From: Verrucomicrobiota bacterium
GTDB lineage: Bacteria > Verrucomicrobiota > Verrucomicrobiia > Opitutales > Opitutaceae
NCBI GenBank assembly: GCA_030916665.1
Contig: JAUPWC010000054.1
Coordinates: 1-13,637, forward strand
Direction of reading: 5' to 3'
Length of the DNA stretch: 13,637 nt
Shown here: one piece after another, positions 1 through 6,700 of the stretch
Position numbering within the stretch: the first letter of the stretch is position 1
Layout: each line of letters begins with the position of its first letter
The notes under the pieces: model-generated
The model's input: the letters and a program-made list of their open reading frames with translations, nothing else
What the model was told of the DNA's origin: nothing
Databases searched by the model: none
Made by a program: the position numbers and the translations under genes

Positions 1-78
1 GCGATGGGGTCGCGTTGTCCATTTGTCCGCACCACTTTCCGCTTGAACCCGTTAAGCCGGATGGAAACCTTTGGGCCG

Positions 79-450
79 ATGTCCTCCGCCTATCTGCCGT
101 TTCTCGTCCAGATCCTGCTCGCCGCCGGCATCACCGTCGGCGTGATCGCGGCCAGCCATCTGCTTGGCCAACGGGCGCGCGGCAGCAAGATCAAGGACGC
201 GGCCTACGAGTGCGGCATCCACTCCGACGGCAGCACGCACACGCGCTTCTCGGTGAAGTTCTATGTCACCGCGATGCTGTTCATCCTTTTCGACATCGAG
301 GTCGTGTTCCTCATCCCGTGGACCTTTGTCTATCGCGATTTCCTGGCCAACCACATCTCGATCCTCGCCCCGATGCTTTTCTTCCTCGGTGTCCTCGTGC
401 TCGGCCTCTTCTACGAGGTCAAGAAGGGCGCGCTGGAGTGGGAGAAGTAA
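79..450 (+). CDS. nuoA: NADH-quinone oxidoreductase subunit A (NuoA)
   Basis: This is a small membrane subunit of respiratory complex I (NADH to quinone, proton-pumping), acting in the inner membrane. With the start at 79 it has 123 residues, the usual NuoA/NdhC size. Three hydrophobic helices lie at about 5-29, 60-83 and 93-114. The loop after helix 1 carries the family motif YECG (43-46), and helix 2 carries FSVKFY...LFDIEVVFLIPW (58-81) with the conserved Asp72 and Glu74. The frame is open back to position 4, and ATGs at 4 and 61 are also possible; 79 is chosen because homologues begin only a few residues before the first helix. No Shine-Dalgarno sequence decides it. The next gene is 27 bases downstream on the same strand and is not nuoB, so the usual nuoA-nuoB order is broken here. 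Identity is secure; the exact start is not. Confidence 0.93.
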   Translation: MSSAYLPFLVQILLAAGITVGVIAASHLLGQRARGSKIKDAAYECGIHSDGSTHTRFSVKFYVTAMLFILFDIEVVFLIPWTFVYRDFLANHISILAPMLFFLGVLVLGLFYEVKKGALEWEK

Positions 451-477
451 CGGCAGGCGCCGCAGCCGGCTGAACCC

Positions 478-1830
478 ATGCGGCTCGACAAATACATCTC
501 CCGCGCGCGGGTCGCCGATCTCGGCAGCGCCGATCTGGAGGGCTCGCTGGTCGAGCTGCTGAACCTGACGGTCGAGCGGTTTCCCGACCTGAACAAAGAT
601 ACGTTGCTCAAGGGTCTGTTGCGGCGCGAGAGCACGATGACGACCTATCTCGGCGGCGGTGTGGCCATGCCGCATGTCCGTCTCAAGATGAACCGGCGCT
701 ACCTGCTCGCCGTGGGACGCAGCCACTACGGCATCCGTTACGACAGCGCGATCGAGAGCGAGCCGGTGCATCTGGTGGTCATGCTGCTCGCGGAGGAGAA
801 GACGCGGGATTATCTTCAGCTGCTGGCGGCGCTGGCGCAGCTTTTCAAGGACCCCTCCTTTGTCGAGAGCCTCGTCAAGGCGCCGGATCTGGACACGCTT
901 TACGAGCGGCTCTTCGCCGGCTTTGGCGGCGTGGCGGTCAAGGCGCTGCCCGCGGCGCAAACCCGGCTCAACCGCGTCGTGCTGCGCGAGGCCGGGCGTA
1001 TCGCCACAGGTAGCGGATGCACGGGGCTCATGGTCTTTGGCGATGTCTTCACCGGTCGCATTCGCGCGCCCAAAGTGGAGGGCTCGCTCAAGACCATCCT
1101 GGTCACGCGCAACCTGGCGGAGGACGAGTCCCGTCCGGGACGATTTGATGAGAGCGTGCAGGTGCGGTCGTTCTCCAGCCAGCGGCTGGCCCAGCTGCGC
1201 AGCGCCGTGCTGGTCGGCCTGACCCGCGGTTTCATCACGTTCAAGGACCGGCTTTGCTGCATTGGCGGCGTCGCGGGTTCCAACCAGTTCGATGCCATTG
1301 TCATCGTGGACGTGGAGAAGGAGTTTTCGACTCTGCTCAGCGGCCATGCCGATCTGTTGCCCGCCGATGTGAAGCCCGAGGTCTTGGAGCGTGTGATTGC
1401 GGTGGCGACCGAACTCGCGGTCGAGGGCCGGGAAGGACGTCCGGTGGGCTGCCTGTTTGTGGTGGGCGACAGCGAAAAGGTTGAAAAGCTCACCAAGCCC
1501 CTCGTGCTCAACCCGTTTTACGGCTACAAGGAGGAGGATCGAAACATTCTCAACCCCTTCATGGACGAGACGATAAAGGAATTCTCATCGATCGACGGGG
1601 CCTTTGTCATCGGCGGCGACGGAGTGGTGCAAGCGGCCGGCGCGCTCATCCAGGCGGCGGACTTCAACCATTCGTTGCCCAGCGGACTCGGCACCCGGCA
1701 TGCCGCGGCGGCGGCAATCTCCGTGGCGGCTGACTGTATCGCCTTGGTGGTCTCGTCGAGCACCGGTCAGGTAACGCTCTTCCGGCGCGGGGTGATGATG
1801 CCGTTGACGGAAAACAAGGTAAGCGCCTGA
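478..1830 (+). CDS. Diadenylate cyclase with N-terminal PTS EIIA domain (CdaZ-like)
   Basis: This protein is predicted to make cyclic di-AMP from two ATP in the cytoplasm. Three parts are visible in its 450 residues. Residues 1-150 resemble a fructose/mannitol-type PTS EIIA domain, with the phosphorylatable histidine in GGGVAMPH (His66). Residues about 160-285 look like the alpha/beta fold of the pyruvate kinase C-terminal domain (REAGRIA at 170-176, GFITFKDRLCCIGG at 251-264, FDAIVIVDVEKE at 271-282), as described for archaeal CdaZ. Residues about 300-445 form the DAC domain, with EGREGRPVG (316-324), NPFYGY (345-350), the DGA motif (373-375), GTRHAAA (405-411) and VVSSSTG (424-430). The canonical RHR is RHA here. 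It follows nuoA by 27 bases and may be cotranscribed. The domain reading comes from motifs seen by eye; the functional link between PTS phosphorylation and cyclase activity is inference. Older annotations would call it a DisA_N-domain protein. Confidence 0.85.
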   Translation: MRLDKYISRARVADLGSADLEGSLVELLNLTVERFPDLNKDTLLKGLLRRESTMTTYLGGGVAMPHVRLKMNRRYLLAVGRSHYGIRYDSAIESEPVHLVVMLLAEEKTRDYLQLLAALAQLFKDPSFVESLVKAPDLDTLYERLFAGFGGVAVKALPAAQTRLNRVVLREAGRIATGSGCTGLMVFGDVFTGRIRAPKVEGSLKTILVTRNLAEDESRPGRFDESVQVRSFSSQRLAQLRSAVLVGLTRGFITFKDRLCCIGGVAGSNQFDAIVIVDVEKEFSTLLSGHADLLPADVKPEVLERVIAVATELAVEGREGRPVGCLFVVGDSEKVEKLTKPLVLNPFYGYKEEDRNILNPFMDETIKEFSSIDGAFVIGGDGVVQAAGALIQAADFNHSLPSGLGTRHAAAAAISVAADCIALVVSSSTGQVTLFRRGVMMPLTENKVSA

Positions 1831-1930
1831 GCGGGCGGGTGTTGATCGCTAAAACCTGCAGAAAGAAGATTGTGGTTGCACAGGCTTCCGGCGCGGCTTT
1901 TCTCTCGACCCTTCCAACCCATTTAAAGCC

Positions 1931-2095
1931 ATGCAAGAAACCGTCACCCTGGAATGCACCGAAGCCCGTAAGGAGGGCAAACCCGTCTCGCGCTACCTCA
2001 CCAAGCGCAACAAGAAGACCGTCACCGAGCGCATCGAGAAGAAGAAGTATAATCCCTTCCTCAAGCGCCACACGCTCCACAAGGAGATCAAGTAA
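1931..2095 (+). CDS. rpmG: 50S ribosomal protein L33, zinc-free form
   Basis: This 54-residue basic protein of the large ribosomal subunit has the L33 pattern: [18 protein letters not shown], then [19 protein letters not shown] and a C-terminal [10 protein letters not shown]. Zinc-binding L33 has two CxxC pairs; here only Cys9 remains and the partner positions are Ala, Asn and Leu, so this is the cysteine-free (C-minus) type that folds without zinc. The ATG at 1931 gives the standard L33 length. The base before it reads atttaaagcc, with no Shine-Dalgarno sequence. It is transcribed apart from the cyclase gene upstream (100-base gap) and ends 45 bases before a strong intrinsic terminator. The frame is easy to miss because a longer meaningless frame overlaps it. 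Identity is clear from the sequence. Confidence 0.95.
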   Translation: MQETVTLECTEARKEGKPVSRYLTKRNKKTVTERIEKKKYNPFLKRHTLHKEIK

Positions 2096-2139
2096 CGAGT
2101 CTGGCGTGGGCTGAAGTCACCCCGCCCCCAAAAACTTTC

Positions 2140-2171
2140 AAGGCCGGTTCCCTCGCGGGGCCGGCCTTTTT
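2140..2171 (+). terminator. Intrinsic terminator after rpmG
   Basis: AAGGCCGG (2140-2147) pairs perfectly with CCGGCCTT (2161-2168). The 13-base loop contains a further CCC/GGG pairing, and the T run reaches 2171. It lies 45 bases after the rpmG stop and 10 bases before the stop of the convergent minus-strand gene. Read on the minus strand it has a T run only after five further bases, so it may act weakly in both directions. Confidence 0.85.
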
Positions 2172-2180
2172 GCTGGGCGC

Positions 2181-2495
2181 TTACTTTTTGTTGGCCTCGA
2201 CCGGCATCGGCGGCGTGCTGCTGCCTCCGGCGGCAAGATGGGCCCGCCGGGCGGCCCGCCAGCTGTCGCGGTGCTTGCGGATCCAGTCGAGCAGGGCGCG
2301 TTCAAAGCCGATGTCGTAGCCCAGACGTTCCGACTCGATCCACTTGTGCTTCAGAATCTCCTCCCGCTCCGCCAGAAACTCTTGGTAGAGGCTCGATTGT
2401 TTCACGAACTCTCGATTGTCGCCGCTCTCGGAAGTGTTGGGAGTGGGTAGAGGCATACGTTGACGCTCAGAAACAATAATCGGATTCGCCGACAC
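2181..2495 (-). CDS. Small helical hypothetical protein
   Basis: I do not recognise a named family with certainty. The 104 residues consist of a disordered Ser/Pro/Thr-rich N-terminus (1-35), a strongly charged helical core and a low-complexity tail ending ANKK. The core runs from EFLAEREEILKHKW (39-52) through ESERLGYDIGFERALLDW (54-71) to IRKHRDSWR (72-80). The pattern HKW-x-ESE-x-x-G-x-D-x-G resembles short segments I have seen in DUF4032-type proteins, but this is only a resemblance. There is no signal peptide and no membrane helix. A second possible start is the ATG whose first base is at 2456 (protein beginning MPLPTPNT), which may be the real one because the residues before it look uncharacteristic. 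It lies 71 bases downstream of mrp on the same strand and converges on rpmG. It is probably a real gene because the core has a natural composition and coherent charge spacing. Confidence 0.65.
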   Translation of the reverse strand: MSANPIIVSERQRMPLPTPNTSESGDNREFVKQSSLYQEFLAEREEILKHKWIESERLGYDIGFERALLDWIRKHRDSWRAARRAHLAAGGSSTPPMPVEANKK

Positions 2496-2523
2496 ATCCA
2501 GTCGGCAAGGATTGGCCCGTCTT

Positions 2524-2546
2524 TAGCGTCATGTGGTGGAACGCTA
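2524..2546. repeat. Short inverted repeat between mrp and the small hypothetical gene
   Basis: TAGCGT (2524-2529) and ACGCTA (2541-2546) are perfect inverted copies separated by 11 bases. They lie between the mrp stop and the next minus-strand start. There is no T run on either side, so it is a poor intrinsic terminator; it could be a weak stem-loop in the mrp 3' end or chance. Confidence 0.3.
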
Positions 2547-2566
2547 GAGGTGTCGTCTCTTGCCTG

Positions 2567-3643
2567 TCAACCCGCGTGCTGCACTTTCAGGCGGTTGAGC
2601 AGTGCGAGGGCTATTTCGCGGAAGGCTAGCGCGGGTTTTCCGGAAGGCGCGCTCACGCTCACAGGCTGCCCGTTGTCGCCGCCGGCGCGGATCTCGGGGA
2701 ACAGGGGCACCTGCCCGAGCAGGTTGGTGCCGAGCATCTCGGCGATGGTCGCGCCGCCGCCCTCGCCGAAGAGATGCTGGCGGGTGCCGGTGGCATCCTC
2801 GAACCAGCTCATGTTTTCCGCGACGCCGAGCAGGGGCACGTTGACCTTCTGGAACATCAGGCCGCCCTTGCGCGCGACGTTGGTCGCGGCGGGCTGAGGG
2901 GTCGTGACGAGGATGGCGCCGTCGAGGGGCAGCGTTTGGACCAACGAGAGCTGGGCGTCTCCCGTGCCGGGCGGCAGGTCAATCAGCAGCACGTCGAGTT
3001 CGCCCCACTTCACGTTTTGGACGAACTGCTGGATCGTCTTCATGATCATCGGTCCGCGCCAGACGACCGGGGTGTTGTCGTCCACGAGAAAGCCCATGGA
3101 CATGACCTTCACCCCGTGGCGCTCGAGCGGGACGAGGTTCTCACCGTCCACCTCGGGCCGGGCGCCGCCGAGGCCCATCATAAGCGGCACGGAGGGGCCG
3201 TAGATGTCGCAATCCATTAGACCAACACGGCCCGGCCGGCCGGATTTCTCCAGAATCTGGGCAAGGGCGCAGGCCAGATTGACCGCAAAGGTGGATTTGC
3301 CGACGCCGCCCTTGCCGGAGGCGATGGCCACGGAGTGTTTCAGGCCGGCGGGCGTGGTGCCGCCTCCGAGGTTGGCGGTGCCGGGCTTGGGCGCGGCTTT
3401 GGCGGCGGAGACGGCGAGCTCGACGATCACGTTCTGCACGCCGGGCTGGGCGCGCAGGCAGTTTTCGATCTCGGTCTTGAGCATCGTGGGCAACTTCGGA
3501 TCCGAGGTCGTGATGGCGACCGAGACCTTGGCGGTGCCGTCGGCGAAGGCCGCCGAGCGCACGAGCCCGAAGGACACGATGTCCCGGCTGAACCCGGGAT
3601 ATTTCACTTGCTTCAGGGCTTCCTTGATGGAGTCGGCGGTCAC
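2567..3643 (-). CDS. mrp: Mrp/ApbC-type P-loop ATPase, Fe-S cluster carrier
   Basis: This is a cytoplasmic MinD/Mrp-family ATPase that in relatives carries and delivers iron-sulfur clusters to apoproteins. The GTG start at 3643 gives 358 residues, normal for Mrp, beginning directly with the DUF59/FSCA domain (VTADSIKEALKQVKYPG, then up to about 77). The frame stays open upstream to 3922, but that part overlaps the divergent gene and looks non-coding. The ATPase domain has the deviant Walker A SGKGGVGKST (109-118), MDCDIYGPS (143-151), the switch motif IDLPPGTGD (221-229) and ENMSWF (276-281). The CxxC pair usually found just after ENMS is absent: the segment reads FEDATGTRQHLFG (281-293). It is divergent from the TolB-like gene across 115 bases. 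The family assignment is very strong; the start is inferred from domain boundaries. Confidence 0.95.
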   Translation of the reverse strand: MTADSIKEALKQVKYPGFSRDIVSFGLVRSAAFADGTAKVSVAITTSDPKLPTMLKTEIENCLRAQPGVQNVIVELAVSAAKAAPKPGTANLGGGTTPAGLKHSVAIASGKGGVGKSTFAVNLACALAQILEKSGRPGRVGLMDCDIYGPSVPLMMGLGGARPEVDGENLVPLERHGVKVMSMGFLVDDNTPVVWRGPMIMKTIQQFVQNVKWGELDVLLIDLPPGTGDAQLSLVQTLPLDGAILVTTPQPAATNVARKGGLMFQKVNVPLLGVAENMSWFEDATGTRQHLFGEGGGATIAEMLGTNLLGQVPLFPEIRAGGDNGQPVSVSAPSGKPALAFREIALALLNRLKVQHAG

Positions 3644-3758
3644 GCGGATTGGGAAAAGTGCTTGGAAAACAAGGCGGTTTTGACCTTGTGAGGTGCGAGC
3701 GGGGAGTAAAACAAAAACCCGCCCCGAACTTTCTTCATTACTTATCGTCCCACCCTCC
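3644..3758. promoter_or_regulatory. Divergent promoter region between mrp and the TolB-like gene
   Basis: These 115 bases must hold the promoters of two divergent genes. On the plus strand TTGACC (3680-3685) is a fair -35 element, but no good -10 stands 16-18 bases later (the nearest is GAGTAA at 3704). The A/T-richer stretch 3708-3748 precedes the TolB-like start. I see no operator-like palindrome. The promoter elements are a guess; the location is sound. Confidence 0.3.
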
Positions 3759-4934
3759 ATGCGTAACGCTTTTCGCCTCCTGCTCGGTCTCCTGTTCGTA
3801 GCTTCCGCCCTTGCCCAACGCGATATCGGCGTCGTCGATGTCAAGGGCGATGCCAATGTCATGGGCATCACCGTCAGCTCGTCGTCGCCGGAGCTGCAAA
3901 ACCTCGCGATGCAGGCCTTCAACGCCCACGGCCGCTACAAGCTCTACGCCTCCGGCGCCAGCTACTCGATCAACTTTGCCCCTGCGGGTGCGACCTCGGT
4001 CACGGTGACCATCACGCGCGGCGGGGCCACCACGCATACGCAGACCGTCTCCGGCACGAGCCTGCGCAACGCGCTTCTGCGCGCCGCCGATGTGGCCGTC
4101 ACCAAGACCAGCGGTCTGCGCGGCTGCTTCGCGGGCAAGATCGCCTTCGTCGGCGAGCGCACGGGCAAGACCGAGATCTACACCTCCGACCTCTTCTTCG
4201 GCGAACTCGTGAAGTGGACGAGCGACGGCAAGCAGGTCATCGGCCCGCGCTGGTCGCCGGACGGTTCTAAGATCGTCTACACCAGCTACCGCACGAGTTT
4301 CCCCGACATCTACCAGATCGAGTTCGCCAGCCGGCGCGTGTCGCTGCTCGCCAGCTTCAAGGGCACCAACAGCGGCGGACGCTTCAGCCCCGACGGGTCG
4401 CGGCTCGCCATGGTGCTCTCGGGCGAGGGCAATCCCGAGGTCTATGTCGGCAACGCCTCGGCGCGTCAGCTGAAGCGACTCACGAACAACCAGTCGGTCG
4501 AGGCCTCGCCGACCTTCTCGCCCGACGGCGGCCGCGTGCTCTACGTGTCCGACGCCGCCGGCGGTCCACAGCTCTACACCATTCCGGTCGGTGGCGGTTC
4601 GCCGACGCGCCTGGCCACCAACATTTCCAAATACTGCGCCGAGCCCGATTGGAGCGCCGCCGACCCCAGCAAGATTGTCTTCACCGCCGGCGTGGGCCGC
4701 GGCTACCAGTCAGCCGTTTTCGACACGAAGTCCGGCACCAGCAAGATCATCACCAAGGCGCCGACCGACGCCATCGAGCCGGTCTGGCTCGCTGACGGCC
4801 GCCACTTCATCTGCACCTACCGCGCCGCCAACACGAAGGCCCTCTACATCGTGGATTCCGAATCCGGCAAGGCCACGCGTCTGAGCCCGACCGCCATGGG
4901 CAACGCCGGCAACGCCAGCTATCTTGCGCCCTGA
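3759..4934 (+). CDS. TolB-like periplasmic beta-propeller protein
   Basis: This 391-residue secreted protein has a signal peptide (MRNAFRLLLGLLFVASALAQ, cleavage after about residue 20), an N-terminal alpha/beta part like TolB-N (about 21-120) and a C-terminal PD40/WD40-like propeller. Blade signatures are WSPDGSKIVYTS (165-176), FSPDGSRLAMV (209-219), FSPDGGRVLYVS (253-264), a divergent blade around PDWSAADPSKIVFTA (296-310) and WLADGRHFI (343-351). In proteobacteria TolB works with Pal and the TolQRA complex in outer-membrane integrity and division. No pal or tolA gene lies beside this one, so a true Tol-Pal role is inferred, not shown. The ATG at 3759 is chosen because it starts the signal peptide; the frame is open back to 3693. 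Only three bases separate its stop from the YmdB-like gene, so the two are probably translated from one message. Confidence 0.87.
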   Translation: MRNAFRLLLGLLFVASALAQRDIGVVDVKGDANVMGITVSSSSPELQNLAMQAFNAHGRYKLYASGASYSINFAPAGATSVTVTITRGGATTHTQTVSGTSLRNALLRAADVAVTKTSGLRGCFAGKIAFVGERTGKTEIYTSDLFFGELVKWTSDGKQVIGPRWSPDGSKIVYTSYRTSFPDIYQIEFASRRVSLLASFKGTNSGGRFSPDGSRLAMVLSGEGNPEVYVGNASARQLKRLTNNQSVEASPTFSPDGGRVLYVSDAAGGPQLYTIPVGGGSPTRLATNISKYCAEPDWSAADPSKIVFTAGVGRGYQSAVFDTKSGTSKIITKAPTDAIEPVWLADGRHFICTYRAANTKALYIVDSESGKATRLSPTAMGNAGNASYLAP

Positions 4935-4937
4935 TTC

Positions 4938-5714
4938 ATGCGGCTCCTTTTCATCGGCGACATTGTCGGCAAACCCGGCCGGGAGATCGTCAGTGCGGTC
5001 GCGCCGAAGCTGCGAGTGGAGAGGGGGATTGATTTCGTCATCGCCAACGCCGAGAACGCCGCAGCCGGTGCCGGCATCACGGGCCTGATTGCGAAGACCC
5101 TGCTCGAGTCCGGGGTGGACGCCATCACGCTCGGAGACCACGTCTGGGACCAGAAGGGTTTCGAGACGGACATCGTCGGGCTGGAGCGAGTCTGCCGCCC
5201 GGCCAACCTGCCGTCGGTCAATCCCGGGCGCGATCACCTGATCATCGAGAAGGACGGATTTCGTCTGCTGGTCTTCACCGTTCTCGGGCGCTCTTTCATT
5301 GGCCTGAAAGCGGAGTGTCCCTTTCTCTGTGCCGACGCCGTGCTGAAGCGTCTGGCGGGCCGATACGACGGCGCGCTGGTTGAAGTCCATGCCGAGGCGA
5401 CCTCGGAAAAGCAGGCGTTGGGCTGGCACCTTGCCGGTCGCGCCACCGCGGTGCTGGGCACGCACACGCACGTGGCCACGGCGGATGCCGGGATTTTGCG
5501 CGGGCACACGGCGTTCCAGTGCGACACCGGCATGACCGGTCCGCACGAGTCGGTCCTCGGCCGGGAGATAGCGCCCGTGGTCGGCCGGTTTCTCGACAGC
5601 ATGCCGCGGCGCTGCGAGGTGGCGGCCGGCGACAACCGGCTGTCCGGCACGCTTGTCGAGTTTGACGCCGGCGGACGCGCCAGCCATGTCGAGTGGCTGC
5701 AGGTCCGCGGATAA
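4938..5714 (+). CDS. YmdB-family metallophosphoesterase (TIGR00282-like)
   Basis: This 258-residue cytoplasmic binuclear-metal phosphodiesterase matches Bacillus YmdB along its whole length; that protein hydrolyses 2',3'-cyclic nucleotides and affects RNA turnover and biofilm choice. Visible motifs are [11 protein letters not shown] (5-15, Asp8), [11 protein letters not shown] (36-46, Glu39 and Asn40), GDHVWD (66-71), [11 protein letters not shown] (148-158, His151), GTHTHV (174-179, His176 and His178) and DTGMTGP (196-202). The usual metal ligand Asn in GNH is Asp67 here, next to the catalytic His68. The start lies three bases after the TolB-like stop with no Shine-Dalgarno sequence, which suggests translational coupling. 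The usual neighbour rny is not in this window. Family membership is certain; the substrate in this organism is not known. Confidence 0.93.
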   Translation: MRLLFIGDIVGKPGREIVSAVAPKLRVERGIDFVIANAENAAAGAGITGLIAKTLLESGVDAITLGDHVWDQKGFETDIVGLERVCRPANLPSVNPGRDHLIIEKDGFRLLVFTVLGRSFIGLKAECPFLCADAVLKRLAGRYDGALVEVHAEATSEKQALGWHLAGRATAVLGTHTHVATADAGILRGHTAFQCDTGMTGPHESVLGREIAPVVGRFLDSMPRRCEVAAGDNRLSGTLVEFDAGGRASHVEWLQVRG

Positions 5715-5717
5715 TTT

Positions 5718-5738
5718 CGACCGGAGATTCCCCGGTCG
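5718..5738 (+). terminator. Hairpin after the YmdB-like gene
   Basis: CGACCGG (5718-5724) pairs perfectly with CCGGTCG (5732-5738) around a seven-base loop, starting just after the stop codon. No T run follows until 5756, so it is a possible transcript 3' end but not a classical intrinsic terminator. Confidence 0.45.
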
Positions 5739-5756
5739 GCCTAACGGTTCGGGCAT

Positions 5757-5792
5757 TCTTTTGGTGTCCTTTTGCGTCGTTTTGTGGCTAAA
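5757..5792 (+). repeat. T/G-rich intergenic repeat, copy A
   Basis: The stretch TTTTGGTGTCCTTTTGCG followed by TCGTTTTGTGGCTAAA closely resembles the stretch at 6693-6727. Its GTGGCT block ends 11 bases before the GTG start of the PIG-L gene. It resembles a cgtgtctttcgtggtt-like dispersed repeat that I associate with Verrucomicrobia genomes, which is recollection and not tested here. Confidence 0.6.
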
Positions 5793-5800
5793 CCTGTCGG

Positions 5801-6652
5801 GTGAATTTCTCCCAGTCCGCCGCTGACGCCCATGTGCCCGCTGGCCGCCCTCTCGCCCACGCGCTGGCTCGCACCACGCACCTCTGTCTCGCGGCGCATC
5901 AGGATGACATCGAGATCATGGCGCACGGAGCCATCGCGGCCTGTTATGGAAAACGGTCGGCGGGCTTCACCGGGGTGGTGGTCACCGACGGAGCGGGCAG
6001 TCCGCGCAGCGGACGTTTTGCGAAGTTCACCGACGAGCAGATGAAGGCGGAGCGCCGGGCCGAGCAACGCCGCGCGGCGAAACTGGGCAAATACGCCGCC
6101 GTGATCCAGCTTGCGCATCCCAGCGCCGTGGTGAAGGACGCGGGCGATGCGCGCGTACGCACCGACTTGTCGTCGATCCTGCGCGTCTGCGGTCGGCTGG
6201 AGGCGGTTTATCTCCACAACCCGGCCGACAAGCACGACACGCATGTCGCGGTGTTTCTGCGCTGCCTGGAAGCCCTCCGCTCGCTGCCCAAATCTCGCCG
6301 GCCGCGGCGCGTGCTGGGTTGCGAGGTGTGGCGCAATCTCGACTGGCTGGTGGACACCGACAAGGTGCTGCTCGACGACTCCGGCCGCCCGGCGCTGGCG
6401 GCGAAACTCATCGGCGCGTTCCAGTCGCAGATCGCCGGGGGCAAGCGCTATGATCTGGCCATTGCCGGCCGCCGCCTCGCCAACGCCACCTTCCATACCT
6501 CCCACGCCACCGACGCCGCGAACGCCGTGACCTGGGCGATGGACCTCACGCCGCTGATCAAGGACGACAAGCTCTCCGTCGAAGAGTTCACTCTCGCGCA
6601 CCTCGACCGCCTGCGCGACGACGTGCAGGCACGGTTGAAGCGCTTTGTCTGA
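5801..6652 (+). CDS. PIG-L family deacetylase
   Basis: This 283-residue protein belongs to the zinc-dependent PIG-L/LmbE deacetylases, which remove acetyl groups from N-acetylglucosamine-type substrates. The zinc and catalytic motif is AAHQDDIE (31-38; His33, Asp35, Asp36), in place of the common HPDDE, and the second zinc motif is HDTHVA (145-150; His148). Other conserved stretches are VVVTDGAGSPRSG (59-71), CEVWRNLDWL and GGKRYDLAIAGRR followed by NATFHTSH. There is no signal peptide, so it is probably cytoplasmic. I chose the GTG at 5801; it follows repeat copy A by eight bases. No in-frame ATG stands near a sensible N-terminus. The substrate is unknown. Bacillithiol/mycothiol-type deacetylases belong to the same superfamily, but no thiol synthesis partner lies nearby. 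The next gene on the strand encodes an OsmC-like protein. Confidence 0.9.
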   Translation: MNFSQSAADAHVPAGRPLAHALARTTHLCLAAHQDDIEIMAHGAIAACYGKRSAGFTGVVVTDGAGSPRSGRFAKFTDEQMKAERRAEQRRAAKLGKYAAVIQLAHPSAVVKDAGDARVRTDLSSILRVCGRLEAVYLHNPADKHDTHVAVFLRCLEALRSLPKSRRPRRVLGCEVWRNLDWLVDTDKVLLDDSGRPALAAKLIGAFQSQIAGGKRYDLAIAGRRLANATFHTSHATDAANAVTWAMDLTPLIKDDKLSVEEFTLAHLDRLRDDVQARLKRFV

Positions 6653-6655
6653 TTT

Positions 6656-6700
6656 GATGGGTGGAGCCCGCGCGGAGCAGGTTCCATCACGGTCTTTTTT
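6656..6700 (+). terminator. Possible terminator after the PIG-L gene
   Basis: GATGG (6656-6660) pairs with CCATC (6684-6688), and AGCC inside it with GGTT, leaving a four-base bulge. A T run (6695-6700) follows after a few bases, but it belongs to repeat copy B. The stem is imperfect, so this is a tentative call. Confidence 0.35.

Noticed and set aside
52..1347. A 431-codon minus-strand frame opposite nuoA and the cyclase
   Set aside because: No recognisable motif, odd His/Arg/Gln-rich composition, and both plus-strand genes are certain.
1842..1871. TTGATC and AAGATT, 18 bases apart, as an rpmG promoter
   Set aside because: Only four and three of six consensus positions match, which is expected by chance.
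3644..3922. N-terminal extension of Mrp to 3922
   Set aside because: It would cross the divergent promoter and the TolB-like signal peptide. Its residues do not match Mrp, whose first domain begins at the GTG at 3643.
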